Shown one piece after another: positions 9,872 through 17,432 of a stretch of DNA of 64,000 bases (the stretch's first letter is position 1; the number at the start of each line of letters is the position of its first letter). Source of the stretch: Labilibaculum antarcticum (GTDB lineage Bacteria > Bacteroidota > Bacteroidia > Bacteroidales > Marinifilaceae). The DNA lies in contig NZ_AP018042.1 of NCBI RefSeq assembly GCF_002356295.1, forward strand, positions 1,644,361-1,708,360, given 5' to 3'. The notes under the pieces are model-generated. The model was not told the DNA's origin and ran no database searches. It worked only from the letters and a program-made list of their open reading frames with translations. The position numbers and the translations under genes were made by a program.

Positions 9872-9913
9872 AAAATAAAAAATGAGCTCTGTCATTTAAA
9901 AGAAAGAACTCAT
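9872..9913 (-). terminator. Terminator of the GlmU-like gene
   Basis: Arms 9882-9890 and 9905-9913 pair over 9 bp with one G-U pair around a 14-nt loop. On the minus strand TTTTTATTTT follows. It lies about 20 bp after the stop codon. Confidence 0.7.
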
Positions 9914-9934
9914 GTTACTATAATAAGGTTTATT

Positions 9935-11125
9935 TTAAAATGACTTTCGATACTCTTTCGTCATTTCAAATACTTTTGTTAAAATATCCTTTTCTACCTC
10001 ATCAAATTTCAAAGCTCTTCGTTGCATTACCAAGGCAGCAACTTCGAAAGTGACATTTAAACGGTATTCTTTAAAACCATGGTTACCTCCCATAGCAAAA
10101 GACGGAATAAAATTGCGAGGAAATCCAGCCCCAAACACATTCGAACTAACACCAATAACAGTACCTGTATTCAACATGGTATTAATCCCTAATTTAGAAT
10201 GATCTCCCATAATGGTACCACAAAACTGCAAGCCTGTTTTTTCAAAGCTTTCACTTGAGTAACTCCACAATTTCACTTCTGAATAATTATTTTTAAGGTT
10301 GGAATTATTCGTATCTGCGCCAATATTACACCATTCACCCAAAACTGCATTTCCTAAAAACCCATCATGCGCCTTACTTGAATATCCAAACAGAACAACA
10401 TTATTCAATTCTCCACCACATTTGCAATATGGCCCCAATGTAGTTGCGCCATAAACTTTAGCACCCATTTTAAGCTCTGCATGCTCACACATCGCTAATG
10501 GACCGCGAACAAGACATCCTTCCATAATAACAGCATCTTTTCCAATATAAATTGGACCATCAGTGGCATTCAGTGTTGCAAATTCTATTTTTACGCCTTC
10601 TTCAAGAAAAATATTTTCCCGACCCAGAACATTTACCGTATCGCTAATTGCCTGCGACTTTTTCCCTTTGGTCAGCAATTCAAAATCCGCACGTAGCGCC
10701 TGATCATTACTTTCGAATATATCGTACGGCTTCGCAATTCGAACAACATCCTGCCCAAACTCAATCTTCGTTTTTCCAACAATCTCTTCACTATTGACTA
10801 AATCAATATCTTTGGCCAAAAAATTAGCAGCTAGAACCACTCCCTCTTTTGAAAGATATTCACCCTCTTTTAAATTCAAAACTGCTTCTTTCAACTCCTT
10901 ATTAGGAAGAACAGAACCATTAATTAGTATATTTTGTTCCTGAATCAGCTTTGGATATTTTACAGATAAGTAATCCTGAGTATAATAACTAAAGCTTGCA
11001 GACAGGTATTTTTCCCACTTTTCGCGAATGGTTAAAATACCAATTCGAATTTCGCATACAGGACGAGTAAATGTGAGCGGACGTAGATCATTCCATGCTC
11101 CATCATCAAAAAAAATATAGTTCAT
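9935..11125 (-). CDS. Alternative GlmU-like protein (sugar-phosphate nucleotidyltransferase/acetyltransferase)
   Basis: A 396-residue protein of the Bacteroidetes family described as the alternative GlmU, thought to supply UDP-N-acetylglucosamine for the cell wall and lipopolysaccharide. The N-terminus has the family signature FDDGAWNDLRPLTFTRPVCE (5-24), followed by a nucleotidyltransferase-like region. Residues about 180-360 form a left-handed beta-helix of hexapeptide repeats, with motifs such as IYIGKDAVIMEGCLVRGP and GEWCNIGADTNNSNLKNN. A short helix closes the chain. The annotation of both activities rests on family knowledge; the classical GlmU pyrophosphorylase motif is not evident. 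It lies about 100 bp after the L31 gene and has its own terminator. Confidence 0.82.
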   Translation of the reverse strand: MNYIFFDDGAWNDLRPLTFTRPVCEIRIGILTIREKWEKYLSASFSYYTQDYLSVKYPKLIQEQNILINGSVLPNKELKEAVLNLKEGEYLSKEGVVLAANFLAKDIDLVNSEEIVGKTKIEFGQDVVRIAKPYDIFESNDQALRADFELLTKGKKSQAISDTVNVLGRENIFLEEGVKIEFATLNATDGPIYIGKDAVIMEGCLVRGPLAMCEHAELKMGAKVYGATTLGPYCKCGGELNNVVLFGYSSKAHDGFLGNAVLGEWCNIGADTNNSNLKNNYSEVKLWSYSSESFEKTGLQFCGTIMGDHSKLGINTMLNTGTVIGVSSNVFGAGFPRNFIPSFAMGGNHGFKEYRLNVTFEVAALVMQRRALKFDEVEKDILTKVFEMTKEYRKSF

Positions 11126-11170
11126 TGTAGTAGTGATTTAAATCCGAAGGATTTTATGTACTATCAAAAA

Positions 11171-11200
11171 TAAAAAAAAGCCTCGAATAATCGAGGCTTT
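11171..11200 (-). terminator. Terminator of rpmE2
   Basis: Ten-bp arms (11177-11186 and 11191-11200) enclose a 4-nt loop. A run of T follows on the minus strand. It lies 25 bp beyond the L31 stop codon. Confidence 0.9.
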
Positions 11201-11225
11201 CTTTAATATAGTAAATTTTTTAATC

Positions 11226-11489
11226 TTACTTTTTGTTACCGTCCATGTGTTTCTTGTAACGAGTCATAAACTTATCAACACGACCAGCAGTATCTACTAA
11301 TGTCATCTTACCTGTATAGAAAGGGTGAGATGTGTTAGAGATCTCTAATTTAAGCACTGGGTACTCAACACCTTCAAACTCAATAGTTTCTTTAGAATTT
11401 GCTGTCGACTTTGCAAGAAAGACTGTGTCATTTGACATGTCTTTAAAAGCTACAAGACGGTAATTTTCCGGATGTATTCCTTGTTTCAT
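11226..11489 (-). CDS. rpmE2: 50S ribosomal protein L31, type B
   Basis: L31 is a large-subunit protein bridging the 50S and 30S. With the ATG at 11489 the product has 87 residues and begins MKQGIHPENYRLVAF, exactly the type-B pattern. The zinc-binding Cys motif of type-A L31 is absent. The middle has the SNTSHPFYTGK segment and the end VDKFMTRYKKH, both conserved. A longer version from a TTG at 11525 is rejected because a strong promoter (11533-11562) ends only 8 bp upstream of that TTG. The gene is monocistronic between a canonical promoter and a strong terminator. Confidence 0.95.
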   Translation of the reverse strand: MKQGIHPENYRLVAFKDMSNDTVFLAKSTANSKETIEFEGVEYPVLKLEISNTSHPFYTGKMTLVDTAGRVDKFMTRYKKHMDGNKK

Positions 11490-11532
11490 TTTAATATCCT
11501 TTAGTTTCTTATAATCTACTTCCAATAGACTG

Positions 11533-11562
11533 CAAAGATAAATATTGTTCTTTGTTTTGCAA
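11533..11562 (-). promoter_or_regulatory. Promoter of rpmE2
   Basis: On the minus strand TTG (11562-11560) is followed after 19 bp by TATCTTTG (11540-11533). This is the Bacteroidota consensus TTG-N19-TAnnTTTG. Transcription should begin near 11526, leaving a leader of about 36 nt before the ATG at 11489. Confidence 0.8.
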
Positions 11563-11578
11563 ACGAATAAATAAATTA

Positions 11579-12790
11579 TTATCCTCTTTCCTTTACTTTT
11601 TTCTCCTTCGCCTTACTCCCTCTGTTTTCCAGAGGGATTATCGGTGTCCGTTTAAAAGGTTTTGTAGGGTCAAAAAGCAGACGATAGGTAAAATGCGTCT
11701 TCATTTTCACTCCTCCAACCGACTCGTAAATCGAAATCATCTTCGGATTAAAGTCTCCTACCCACGAAAGTTCAACTTCTTTATAATGAGTTTTATGCTC
11801 TAACACCTTTTCCATATGCCAAAAAATAGCCGATTCAACACCAAAGCGCTGATATTTAGGAACCACACCCATAATTGTAATCCGGGCACGGGTTATTGTT
11901 TTCGTTTTTAAATGGTATAAAAATTTCAGCTTGTTCCAGAAATTAAATTTCCCATCCATCTTTACTAATATCTGATTGACATCCGGCATCATCACAAAAA
12001 ATGCGATTGGTTTTCCTTCGTGATAGGCGAACCAAATGAATTCTTCGTCGATTACTCCTTTTCCATCACGAGCCATTTTACGAATATCATCAGGATCAAT
12101 CGGCGAAAAATTATCATGAAATTGCCATGCTTCATCGTATATCGCAATTAAATCCTGAATGTATTTTTCAGAATTTTCAAACGTAAAGTGCTCAAAGGTA
12201 AATCCCGGTTTTTTTGCTATCCATTCAGCAATTTTCCAAAATCTCTCAGGAAAAGGCTTGGTTCTGTCAAGGTGATAGCTATACTGCTCAAAAAACACTT
12301 TAAAACCATAGTCCTCAAAAAACGCTTTGTAATATTTCTGATGGTAGGGCATTCCATATCCCTGAGGAATAAAACCTTCAACCAAAAGCCCCCAGTGATT
12401 ATCATTTTCGCCAAAATTCACAGGACCATCCATGGCCTCCATACCACGGACTGTTAACCACTGCTTGGCTGTATCAAACAAAAGAAATGCTGCCTTTTTG
12501 TCATTTATGCATTCGAAAAAACCACACCCGCCCGTAGGCTGATCAAACGAAAAAGCTTTATTCGTATTAATAAATGCAGCAATCCTTCCAATTAATTTTC
12601 CTTCCCCATTTATTAAAATCCAACGAGTCGCCTCTCCGTGTTTAAAAAAAGAATTTTCTTTCGGATCAAAGACTCCTTCAATCTCTGCATCAAATGGACA
12701 GGCATAATTAGAGTCATTCTTATAAATGATTCTGGCAATATCTAAAAAATCTTTTCTATGTTTCTGATCTAAAACTTCAACTATCCTCAC
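11579..12790 (-). CDS. GNAT-fold N-acetyltransferase-like protein
   Basis: About 403 residues in a Bacteroidetes family of long GNAT-like proteins of unknown substrate. The N-terminal part resembles the common pattern of a YKND segment followed by PFDAEIEGVFDPKENSFF and a strand rich in aromatic residues. The acetyltransferase-like C-terminal half has ITIMGVVPKYQRFGVES, where the acetyl-CoA loop is usually Q/R-x-x-G-x-G/A. I place the start at the GTG at 12790. A TTG at 12835 would begin inside the promoter element TAAATTTG, whose last four bases include that TTG, and relatives begin with this MRIVEV-like strand. It follows the Bax inhibitor gene on the same strand. Confidence 0.7.
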   Translation of the reverse strand: MRIVEVLDQKHRKDFLDIARIIYKNDSNYACPFDAEIEGVFDPKENSFFKHGEATRWILINGEGKLIGRIAAFINTNKAFSFDQPTGGCGFFECINDKKAAFLLFDTAKQWLTVRGMEAMDGPVNFGENDNHWGLLVEGFIPQGYGMPYHQKYYKAFFEDYGFKVFFEQYSYHLDRTKPFPERFWKIAEWIAKKPGFTFEHFTFENSEKYIQDLIAIYDEAWQFHDNFSPIDPDDIRKMARDGKGVIDEEFIWFAYHEGKPIAFFVMMPDVNQILVKMDGKFNFWNKLKFLYHLKTKTITRARITIMGVVPKYQRFGVESAIFWHMEKVLEHKTHYKEVELSWVGDFNPKMISIYESVGGVKMKTHFTYRLLFDPTKPFKRTPIIPLENRGSKAKEKKVKERG

Positions 12791-12832
12791 TCGATTCGTT
12801 TTATTTAGGTTTTGTAATTTAGGCTTCCAATG

Positions 12833-12864
12833 CAAATTTATCGTCTTGCCAATTTCGATAGCAA
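12833..12864 (-). promoter_or_regulatory. Possible promoter of the GNAT-like gene
   Basis: On the minus strand TTG (12864-12862) is followed after 21 bp by TAAATTTG (12840-12833). It overlaps the 3' end of the Bax inhibitor gene. It predicts a transcript starting near 12826 and favours the GTG start at 12790. Confidence 0.5.
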
Positions 12865-13587
12865 TCTCAACAACTCAACATACAACCAAACTAATGTTAC
12901 CATTAGCCCAAATGCACCATACCACTCCATGTATTTTGGAGCTCCGGATTCAGCTCCTTTTTCAATAAAATCGAAATCCAGAACTAAATTAAGTGCAGCT
13001 ATAACAACTATAAACAGGCTAATTCCAATACTTAGTAAACCCGAACCATTTGCGATGTTTAAGCCAATGCCAAACATTCCCAAAATCCAGTTTAGCATGT
13101 AGAATACAAAAATACCACCTGTAGCAGCAATAACACCAGACTTAAATTTCTCGGTTGCCTTAATTAATCCTGATTTATAGGCAAAAAGCATTGCAAACAA
13201 AGTTGCGAATGTTAAGCCAACTGCCTGTACCACAATACCTGGATAACTAGCATTCATCATTGCCGAAAAACCGCCCAACATTAACCCTTCTGCTAAAGCA
13301 TAAAAAGGAGCTGTATAAGGCGACCAAACCGGTTTAAAAGCAGTAACCACCGCAAGAATTAAGCCCACAATGGCTCCACCTATTAACCATGGCATCACCA
13401 CTGATGAATCCATCGAATCATTGTATAATCCCCAAGTGTAACTTGCTGCAGCTACCAGAAAAAACAATAACAAAGCAACTTTGTTAACGGTTCCGCTTAC
13501 CGTCATTGCTTCGCTGTACGATCCACTTCTTGAAGCGCTAAAAATTTTTTCGCTTAGAACAGGATTTGAACTTTTTGTATATCCCAT
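12838..13587 (-). CDS. Bax inhibitor-1/YccA family membrane protein
   Basis: A 249-residue inner-membrane protein with seven predicted helices (starting near 32, 63, 94, 116, 152, 185 and 222), the topology of the Bax inhibitor-1/YccA family. The N-terminal 30 residues (NPVLSEKIF...EAMTVSGTVNK) match the bacterial subgroup annotated as Bax1-I. Related proteins are proton-gated calcium leak channels or FtsH modulators; the role here is not known. A TAAATTTG element on the minus strand (13651-13644) lies 57 bp upstream of the ATG. The gene is tightly followed by the GNAT-like gene. Confidence 0.85.
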   Translation of the reverse strand: MGYTKSSNPVLSEKIFSASRSGSYSEAMTVSGTVNKVALLLFFLVAAASYTWGLYNDSMDSSVVMPWLIGGAIVGLILAVVTAFKPVWSPYTAPFYALAEGLMLGGFSAMMNASYPGIVVQAVGLTFATLFAMLFAYKSGLIKATEKFKSGVIAATGGIFVFYMLNWILGMFGIGLNIANGSGLLSIGISLFIVVIAALNLVLDFDFIEKGAESGAPKYMEWYGAFGLMVTLVWLYVELLRLLSKLARR

Positions 13588-13643
13588 ATGTATTAACTTT
13601 TACTCGTTACTATCTATTTTTACTATTCAACTAAAATATGGTT

Positions 13644-13651
13644 CAAATTTA
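13644..13651 (-). promoter_or_regulatory. Promoter -7 element of the Bax inhibitor gene
   Basis: TAAATTTG on the minus strand fits TAnnTTTG. No clear TTG lies at the expected distance upstream, so only half of the promoter is supported. Confidence 0.4.
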
Positions 13652-13717
13652 CTTTGTTTAATTTTATTTTCCTAGATATGCATGCCATATCAAGCCTTAA
13701 AGTTTCTTAAAATATAC

Positions 13718-14401
13718 CTACAAGTTAAGTTCATACTGAAGATCATCCCAAATCTCTTTCCAATCCTCATCCTCTGCCTTTAATTCAGAAACCAAAGCAA
13801 CAACTTTAGCCACAACAACTTCACCTCTTCTTGCAATCTTCCCTAGTGCTCTTTTCACCTGACTCAAAAAGTAAGCATCCTCAAAATGCCTAGGAAGCAA
13901 GTTGATAAAATTCAGAAACAGTTGCTCATTCTCCTCTTTCTTATCCAATGCCAAACGGCCTGCAACCATAACTGCACAAACTTGTTTGGCACGAATGCCA
14001 CTTTTCATCCAAGTTTCGATCAACTCGTTTATAGCAGGAAGATACTGAAACAAATTCATACTTGCCTGTTCCAGCAGTTCATTCGAATCCATCTCGGCAA
14101 ACCATCTATCCAACTGCTCTTCGGTCACTTTTGCAGGTTCTTCGAGAAGTGTCGCCACTATTTTCGACTCTCTAAATCCTTTCGTCCACAATTTATGTGC
14201 TAAAAGATGATTCTGCTCATAAGCATTCCCAATTTCGCGCAAATTTACAATTGTTGCGCCTAATGCTTTTGGGTAGTTTAATCCAAATTTTTTCATTTCA
14301 TGGTGGGTCTCACCATTGCGAAGAATTTGTATTTTCTTGAAAATTTCCTGAAACAAATCCTCAGTTTCATTACTATCGATAAAAAAATCCATTTTACTCA
14401 T
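13718..14401 (-). CDS. AlkD-like HEAT-repeat protein, active-site residues replaced
   Basis: AlkD proteins are HEAT-repeat glycosylases that remove bulky alkylated bases. The 227-residue product follows the family along its length: LREIGN near 54-59, LAHKLWTKGFRESKIVATLL at 67-86, the helix ending AEMDSNELLEQASMNLF, and KRALGKIARR at 183-192. By alignment from memory to the Bacillus cereus enzyme, active-site Trp109, Asp113 and Trp187 correspond to Asn107, Glu111 and Arg184 here. Glycosylase activity is therefore doubtful; DNA binding may remain. The ATG at 14401 is chosen because a TACCTTTG element lies 17-24 bp upstream, and the longer frame from 14515 would run through the divergent tRNA promoter. 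Confidence 0.75.
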   Translation of the reverse strand: MSKMDFFIDSNETEDLFQEIFKKIQILRNGETHHEMKKFGLNYPKALGATIVNLREIGNAYEQNHLLAHKLWTKGFRESKIVATLLEEPAKVTEEQLDRWFAEMDSNELLEQASMNLFQYLPAINELIETWMKSGIRAKQVCAVMVAGRLALDKKEENEQLFLNFINLLPRHFEDAYFLSQVKRALGKIARRGEVVVAKVVALVSELKAEDEDWKEIWDDLQYELNL

Positions 14402-14417
14402 ATTAGTTAACTGCCTG

Positions 14418-14425
14418 CAAAGGTA
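14418..14425 (-). promoter_or_regulatory. Promoter -7 element of the AlkD-like gene
   Basis: TACCTTTG on the minus strand fits TAnnTTTG. Transcription would start about 10 bp before the ATG at 14401, giving a very short leader. No matching TTG was found upstream. Confidence 0.5.
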
Positions 14426-14475
14426 GAGTTTATAATCCTTTCGGGATATTTTTTTATATTTTTTTACCAAAACAC

Positions 14476-14507
14476 TTGGATAATAATTAAAGAATTCTCT
14501 ATATTTG
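14476..14507 (+). promoter_or_regulatory. Promoter of tRNA-His
   Basis: TTG at 14476-14478 and TATATTTG at 14500-14507 are separated by 21 bp, the Bacteroidota promoter pattern. Transcription should begin near 14514, shortly before the tRNA. Confidence 0.75.
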
Positions 14508-14527
14508 CACCGCACTACAGCAAAAAT

Positions 14528-14602
14528 GGTGAATGTAGTTCAGTTGGTTAGAACGCTGGTTTGTGGTACCAGAGGTCGCCGGTTCGAGACCGGTCTTTCA
14601 CC
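14528..14602 (+). tRNA. tRNA-His (GTG anticodon)
   Basis: The cloverleaf folds fully. The anticodon stem is CTGGT/ACCAG (56-60 with 68-72 of the 14500s) around loop TTGTGGT, with anticodon GTG at 14563-14565. The T arm is GCCGG-TTCGAGA-CCGGT. The extra G at position -1 (14528) faces C73 (14602), the identity element of tRNA-His. One U-U mismatch sits at the sixth acceptor pair. CCA is not encoded. Confidence 0.95.
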
Positions 14603-14963
14603 CTAAATAAAACGCAAATAACAGTTCATCTGTTGTTTGCGTTTTTTGTTTTTATGGATAATTCCGTATTGATACCATCACCAGTCCCCACCATTCCCTA
14701 AAGCCAACAAGGTTTGAAGTTACACAAATTGCAGCAACGTAAAAAAACAATTACCTCCTAGCTTACACAACTGTCTTGAAAATAATTTGCTAAAATAAAA
14801 TCAGAACTTTTGCTTTTATTAAAAGCACGACAAAATCAACAGACCAAAGTCTATTAAATTCTCTCAGAACAGCAGTTTTTATAAAAGCTGCACATTATCG
14901 GAAAATCAGTAGCTTGGAGATGATTGGATAAAACAATATCTTACACAACAAAAGCTCTGTAAA
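14603..14963. other. Gene-free stretch after tRNA-His
   Basis: It contains the tRNA terminator at its left end. The rest shows no reading frame of note, no promoter with both elements, and no repeats. Confidence 0.5.
14612..14652 (+). terminator. Terminator after tRNA-His
   Basis: Thirteen-bp arms (14612-14624 and 14630-14642, one G-U pair) enclose a 5-nt loop and are followed by TTTTTGTTTTT. Confidence 0.92.
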
Positions 14964-15473
14964 ATGAAAAAACACATCCTATCCTTACTGATCATTGCAC
15001 TAACTCTCGGATGCACTCACGAAAGAGAAATAAGCTCGATAAATCCAGAAAACTGGGCCAAAAGAGCCATTGACATCAGCAAGAAAGATTCTTTGGAATA
15101 TGGGAAATCATATCTTTCTATCTATTCACAAATTTACAGCAACTCCGAACATAAAACTCATAACCTGACCGCAACGGCAAGTATGCGAAACACAAGTGAT
15201 TCCGACACAATCTTCTTGCTAAAAGCAGAATATTATGATACTCACGGGAAATCTATCCGAACATATTTCAGTAAGCCAATCTATTTAGCGCCAATGGAAA
15301 CTACGGAGATAATAATAGACGAAGCTGATACTGAGGGGGGAACTGGCTCAAATTTTATAATTGAATGGAAAATTCCAAAGAACTGTCCAGAACCTTTATT
15401 TGAGGCAGTTATGAATTCAACAATGGGTCAACAAGGGCTCTCATTCACAACACTAGCCAAGCGAATCAAGTAA
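14964..15473 (+). CDS. DUF3124 family lipoprotein
   Basis: A 169-residue lipoprotein: hydrophobic N-terminus with lipobox TLGC and Cys17. The mature part matches the DUF3124 pattern: SIYSQIY, then NLTATASMRNTSDSD (about 73-87), AEYYDTHGKSIRTYFSKP, LAPMETTEIIIDE, and the closing GQQGLSFTT. The fold is presumably a beta-sandwich in the periplasm or on the cell surface. The biochemical role is unknown. The gene stands alone with 360 bp upstream and 386 bp downstream free of genes, so it is probably monocistronic. Confidence 0.85.
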   Translation: MKKHILSLLIIALTLGCTHEREISSINPENWAKRAIDISKKDSLEYGKSYLSIYSQIYSNSEHKTHNLTATASMRNTSDSDTIFLLKAEYYDTHGKSIRTYFSKPIYLAPMETTEIIIDEADTEGGTGSNFIIEWKIPKNCPEPLFEAVMNSTMGQQGLSFTTLAKRIK

Positions 15474-15859
15474 AACTACGGGAGTATTCAACTGCAATAT
15501 TCTTTTTCCTTTGCGTTAAACGATCCAATAGGTTCGGTTGCTGTATATCTTGAGGCAACAAAAGAATTTGTAAAGTTAGCAACGAGAAATCGCAATTAGG
15601 GCATCAGTAGTTGCCTTTTTAATTCTGTTATTTATTATCATCATAGCCAACTAATTTAAGAGAGCATGTCAGTCTCTCTTGACGCTTTTCAAATTTCAAA
15701 AGATACTTTTACCAACATTGCTTTGATGAAAATTTGGGATTGTAAAGAGCTTCTATGATAGCTTTCGTCACAAAATAATCAGCGCAGTGATTGAATCATC
15801 AGTCAAATAAAAAAAGCGCTGCATAGTATGCAGCGCCTCTTTAATTAATCAAATTAATG
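15474..15859. other. Gene-free stretch between DUF3124 and ice-binding genes
   Basis: The only feature supported is the terminator of the ice-binding gene at the right end. No hairpin with a U-tract for the DUF3124 gene was found. Confidence 0.5.
15807..15838 (-). terminator. Terminator of the ice-binding protein gene
   Basis: GC-rich 10-bp arms (15816-15825 and 15827-15836) flank a single central base; a run of T follows on the minus strand. Confidence 0.92.
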
Positions 15860-16660
15860 TTATTCACTAACTGTGTTTCCTTCTAAGGTTATTTCACCTA
15901 TTCTTGCCAACAATCTACCATTAACAGTTGCTCCTGTATTTAATGAAATTGATTGATCAGCCATAATAATTCCCTTAAATATTGAAGTGGTTCCAATAGT
16001 AGCTGAAGTACCCACCTGCCAAAAGATGTTTGAAGCTAAGGCTCCTCCGCTAAGAATAACCTCACGTCCGGATGTTGTATTTAGTGTAGATGCTATCTGA
16101 ATAATAAATACTGCACTAGCATCTCCCTTTGCATCAAAAGTAAGGTTACCTGATGATATTTCAAGAGCACCATTTGATTTGTAAAGACCTGGTGCTAGTG
16201 TTAGTCCACCAATATTTCCTGCTAAAAGCACCATGTCAGTACTTGTTCTTCCTGCAGCATCGTTGTATGCAGTAGTTAGATCACCTTTAGCTGTTGTTAA
16301 GTTAGAAGGAGTTGGAACCGCATAATTGGATGCGAACAAATCTCCAGTCACTTGATCGGCTGCTGAAGAAGCTCCCCCAGCTGGAAGTGTTTCTGAAAAC
16401 CCTGTTAGGAAAGATCCGGCAGCTGGGCTTAACCCTATATTCCCTGTAATTTCTGAGGTCGGTACATTTGAGATACCGGAACCAGCTAAAATAACATAAT
16501 CGCCGGCTGATCTAAGATTAACAGCAGTTTGTACTGTTGTTTGAACCGGAATTATTATTGGATTATCAGTGTTGGTGTTGGTCGATTCATCATCGTCACA
16601 ACCTACGGTTAACGCAACAACTGCCATAGCAAGCGTCGGTAAAAATTTTTTAATATTCAT
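15860..16660 (-). CDS. Ice-binding-like (DUF3494) lipoprotein
   Basis: A 266-residue protein with signal peptide and lipobox TVGC (Cys21), followed by a Thr/Asn/Asp-rich linker. Residues about 45-262 match the DUF3494 ice-binding family: AGDYVILAGSGISN, TGNIGLSPAAGS, LTTAYNDAAGR, PGLYKSNGALEISSG, GDASAVFIIQIAS and NIFWQVGTSATIG. The fold is an irregular beta-solenoid that can adsorb to ice and change crystal growth or recrystallisation. As a lipoprotein it would be held on a membrane, so it may protect the surface or attach the cell to ice; that is inference. DUF3494 proteins also occur in non-cold bacteria as adhesins. The family is often spread by horizontal transfer. Confidence 0.9.
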   Translation of the reverse strand: MNIKKFLPTLAMAVVALTVGCDDDESTNTNTDNPIIIPVQTTVQTAVNLRSAGDYVILAGSGISNVPTSEITGNIGLSPAAGSFLTGFSETLPAGGASSAADQVTGDLFASNYAVPTPSNLTTAKGDLTTAYNDAAGRTSTDMVLLAGNIGGLTLAPGLYKSNGALEISSGNLTFDAKGDASAVFIIQIASTLNTTSGREVILSGGALASNIFWQVGTSATIGTTSIFKGIIMADQSISLNTGATVNGRLLARIGEITLEGNTVSE

Positions 16661-17432
16661 AAGTTTCGCTATTCATTTTTGTGAACTAATCTCACACTGC
16701 AAATGTAGATGCATTGAGTCCGGTTGTTGTTGTATAATTATAGTTTTAAGTTATAACATTCACGCTCAGAATGACATTCATCAAATCAGCACGTGTTGTG
16801 ATTGTATATATGTTTGCTCTGTTGCTTCTAATTTACCCATTTCCATCACTCGACTCTCAAGCTGAGTATTTTCTATCTTCCGTTTATGGTAGTTATAGGA
16901 AAGAGTATGAATTAGCGAATAAATTGAACCTCTTGCTCTGTTAAAGCGTTGAAATTGCGCTTACATCCACTCCATTTATAAAGCTCGACTCCTTTTCCTT
17001 TATTTTGCAGCGAAAAAATGGATGTAATATTTTTTTTTCAGGTATCTAAAAGCGGTTTCGGTTTTCACAACATACTCAAAAGCCCTATGATGCATACATT
17101 TTACAGCAAGATCAAATAAATAGTTTCCCATAGAGTGGATAACAGCATTCCTGTTGCTTTTTTTATTTATAGGGAATTCCCCTCACGAAAAAAGATGAAA
17201 CCCCAACACTTTACATCTCGCCTAACACCTCTACCAAAATAAAACAGGAGTCTACTTTAATACATCTACAAATGATCAGTTATTGTTTTTGCGCACAACT
17301 AAAAGATCCTTTGAGATACTTAGATTCTTTCTCTCTTTTTTATACATTTAGGACTCGTAATTGAATTTAGAACTACAATTATATATTTACTATTGCGCCT
17401 AACCAACTAACTAAAATTAAGAGTTATTTATT
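16661..17432. other. Long gene-free stretch between ice-binding and GH3 genes
   Basis: At the left end TACATTTG on the minus strand (16707-16700) fits the -7 element of the ice-binding gene. Near the right end TTG (17361) and TATATTTA (17382-17389), 18 bp apart, may drive the glycosidase gene. A 43-codon frame on the minus strand (17000-17131) has no support. Nothing else is recognised in these 770 bp. Confidence 0.5.
16700..16707 (-). promoter_or_regulatory. Promoter -7 element of the ice-binding gene
   Basis: TACATTTG on the minus strand, 40 bp before the start codon, fits TAnnTTTG. No TTG was found at the expected -33 position. Confidence 0.4.

Noticed and set aside
14402-14515. 38-residue N-terminal extension of the AlkD-like protein
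   Set aside because: It would be upstream of the likely transcription start (TACCTTTG at 14418-14425) and overlaps the tRNA-His promoter; the sequence is Lys/Tyr-rich and not part of the family.
17000-17131. 43-codon minus-strand frame in the gap before the GH3 gene
   Set aside because: It looks protein-like but has no promoter, partner gene or known relative; chance cannot be excluded.
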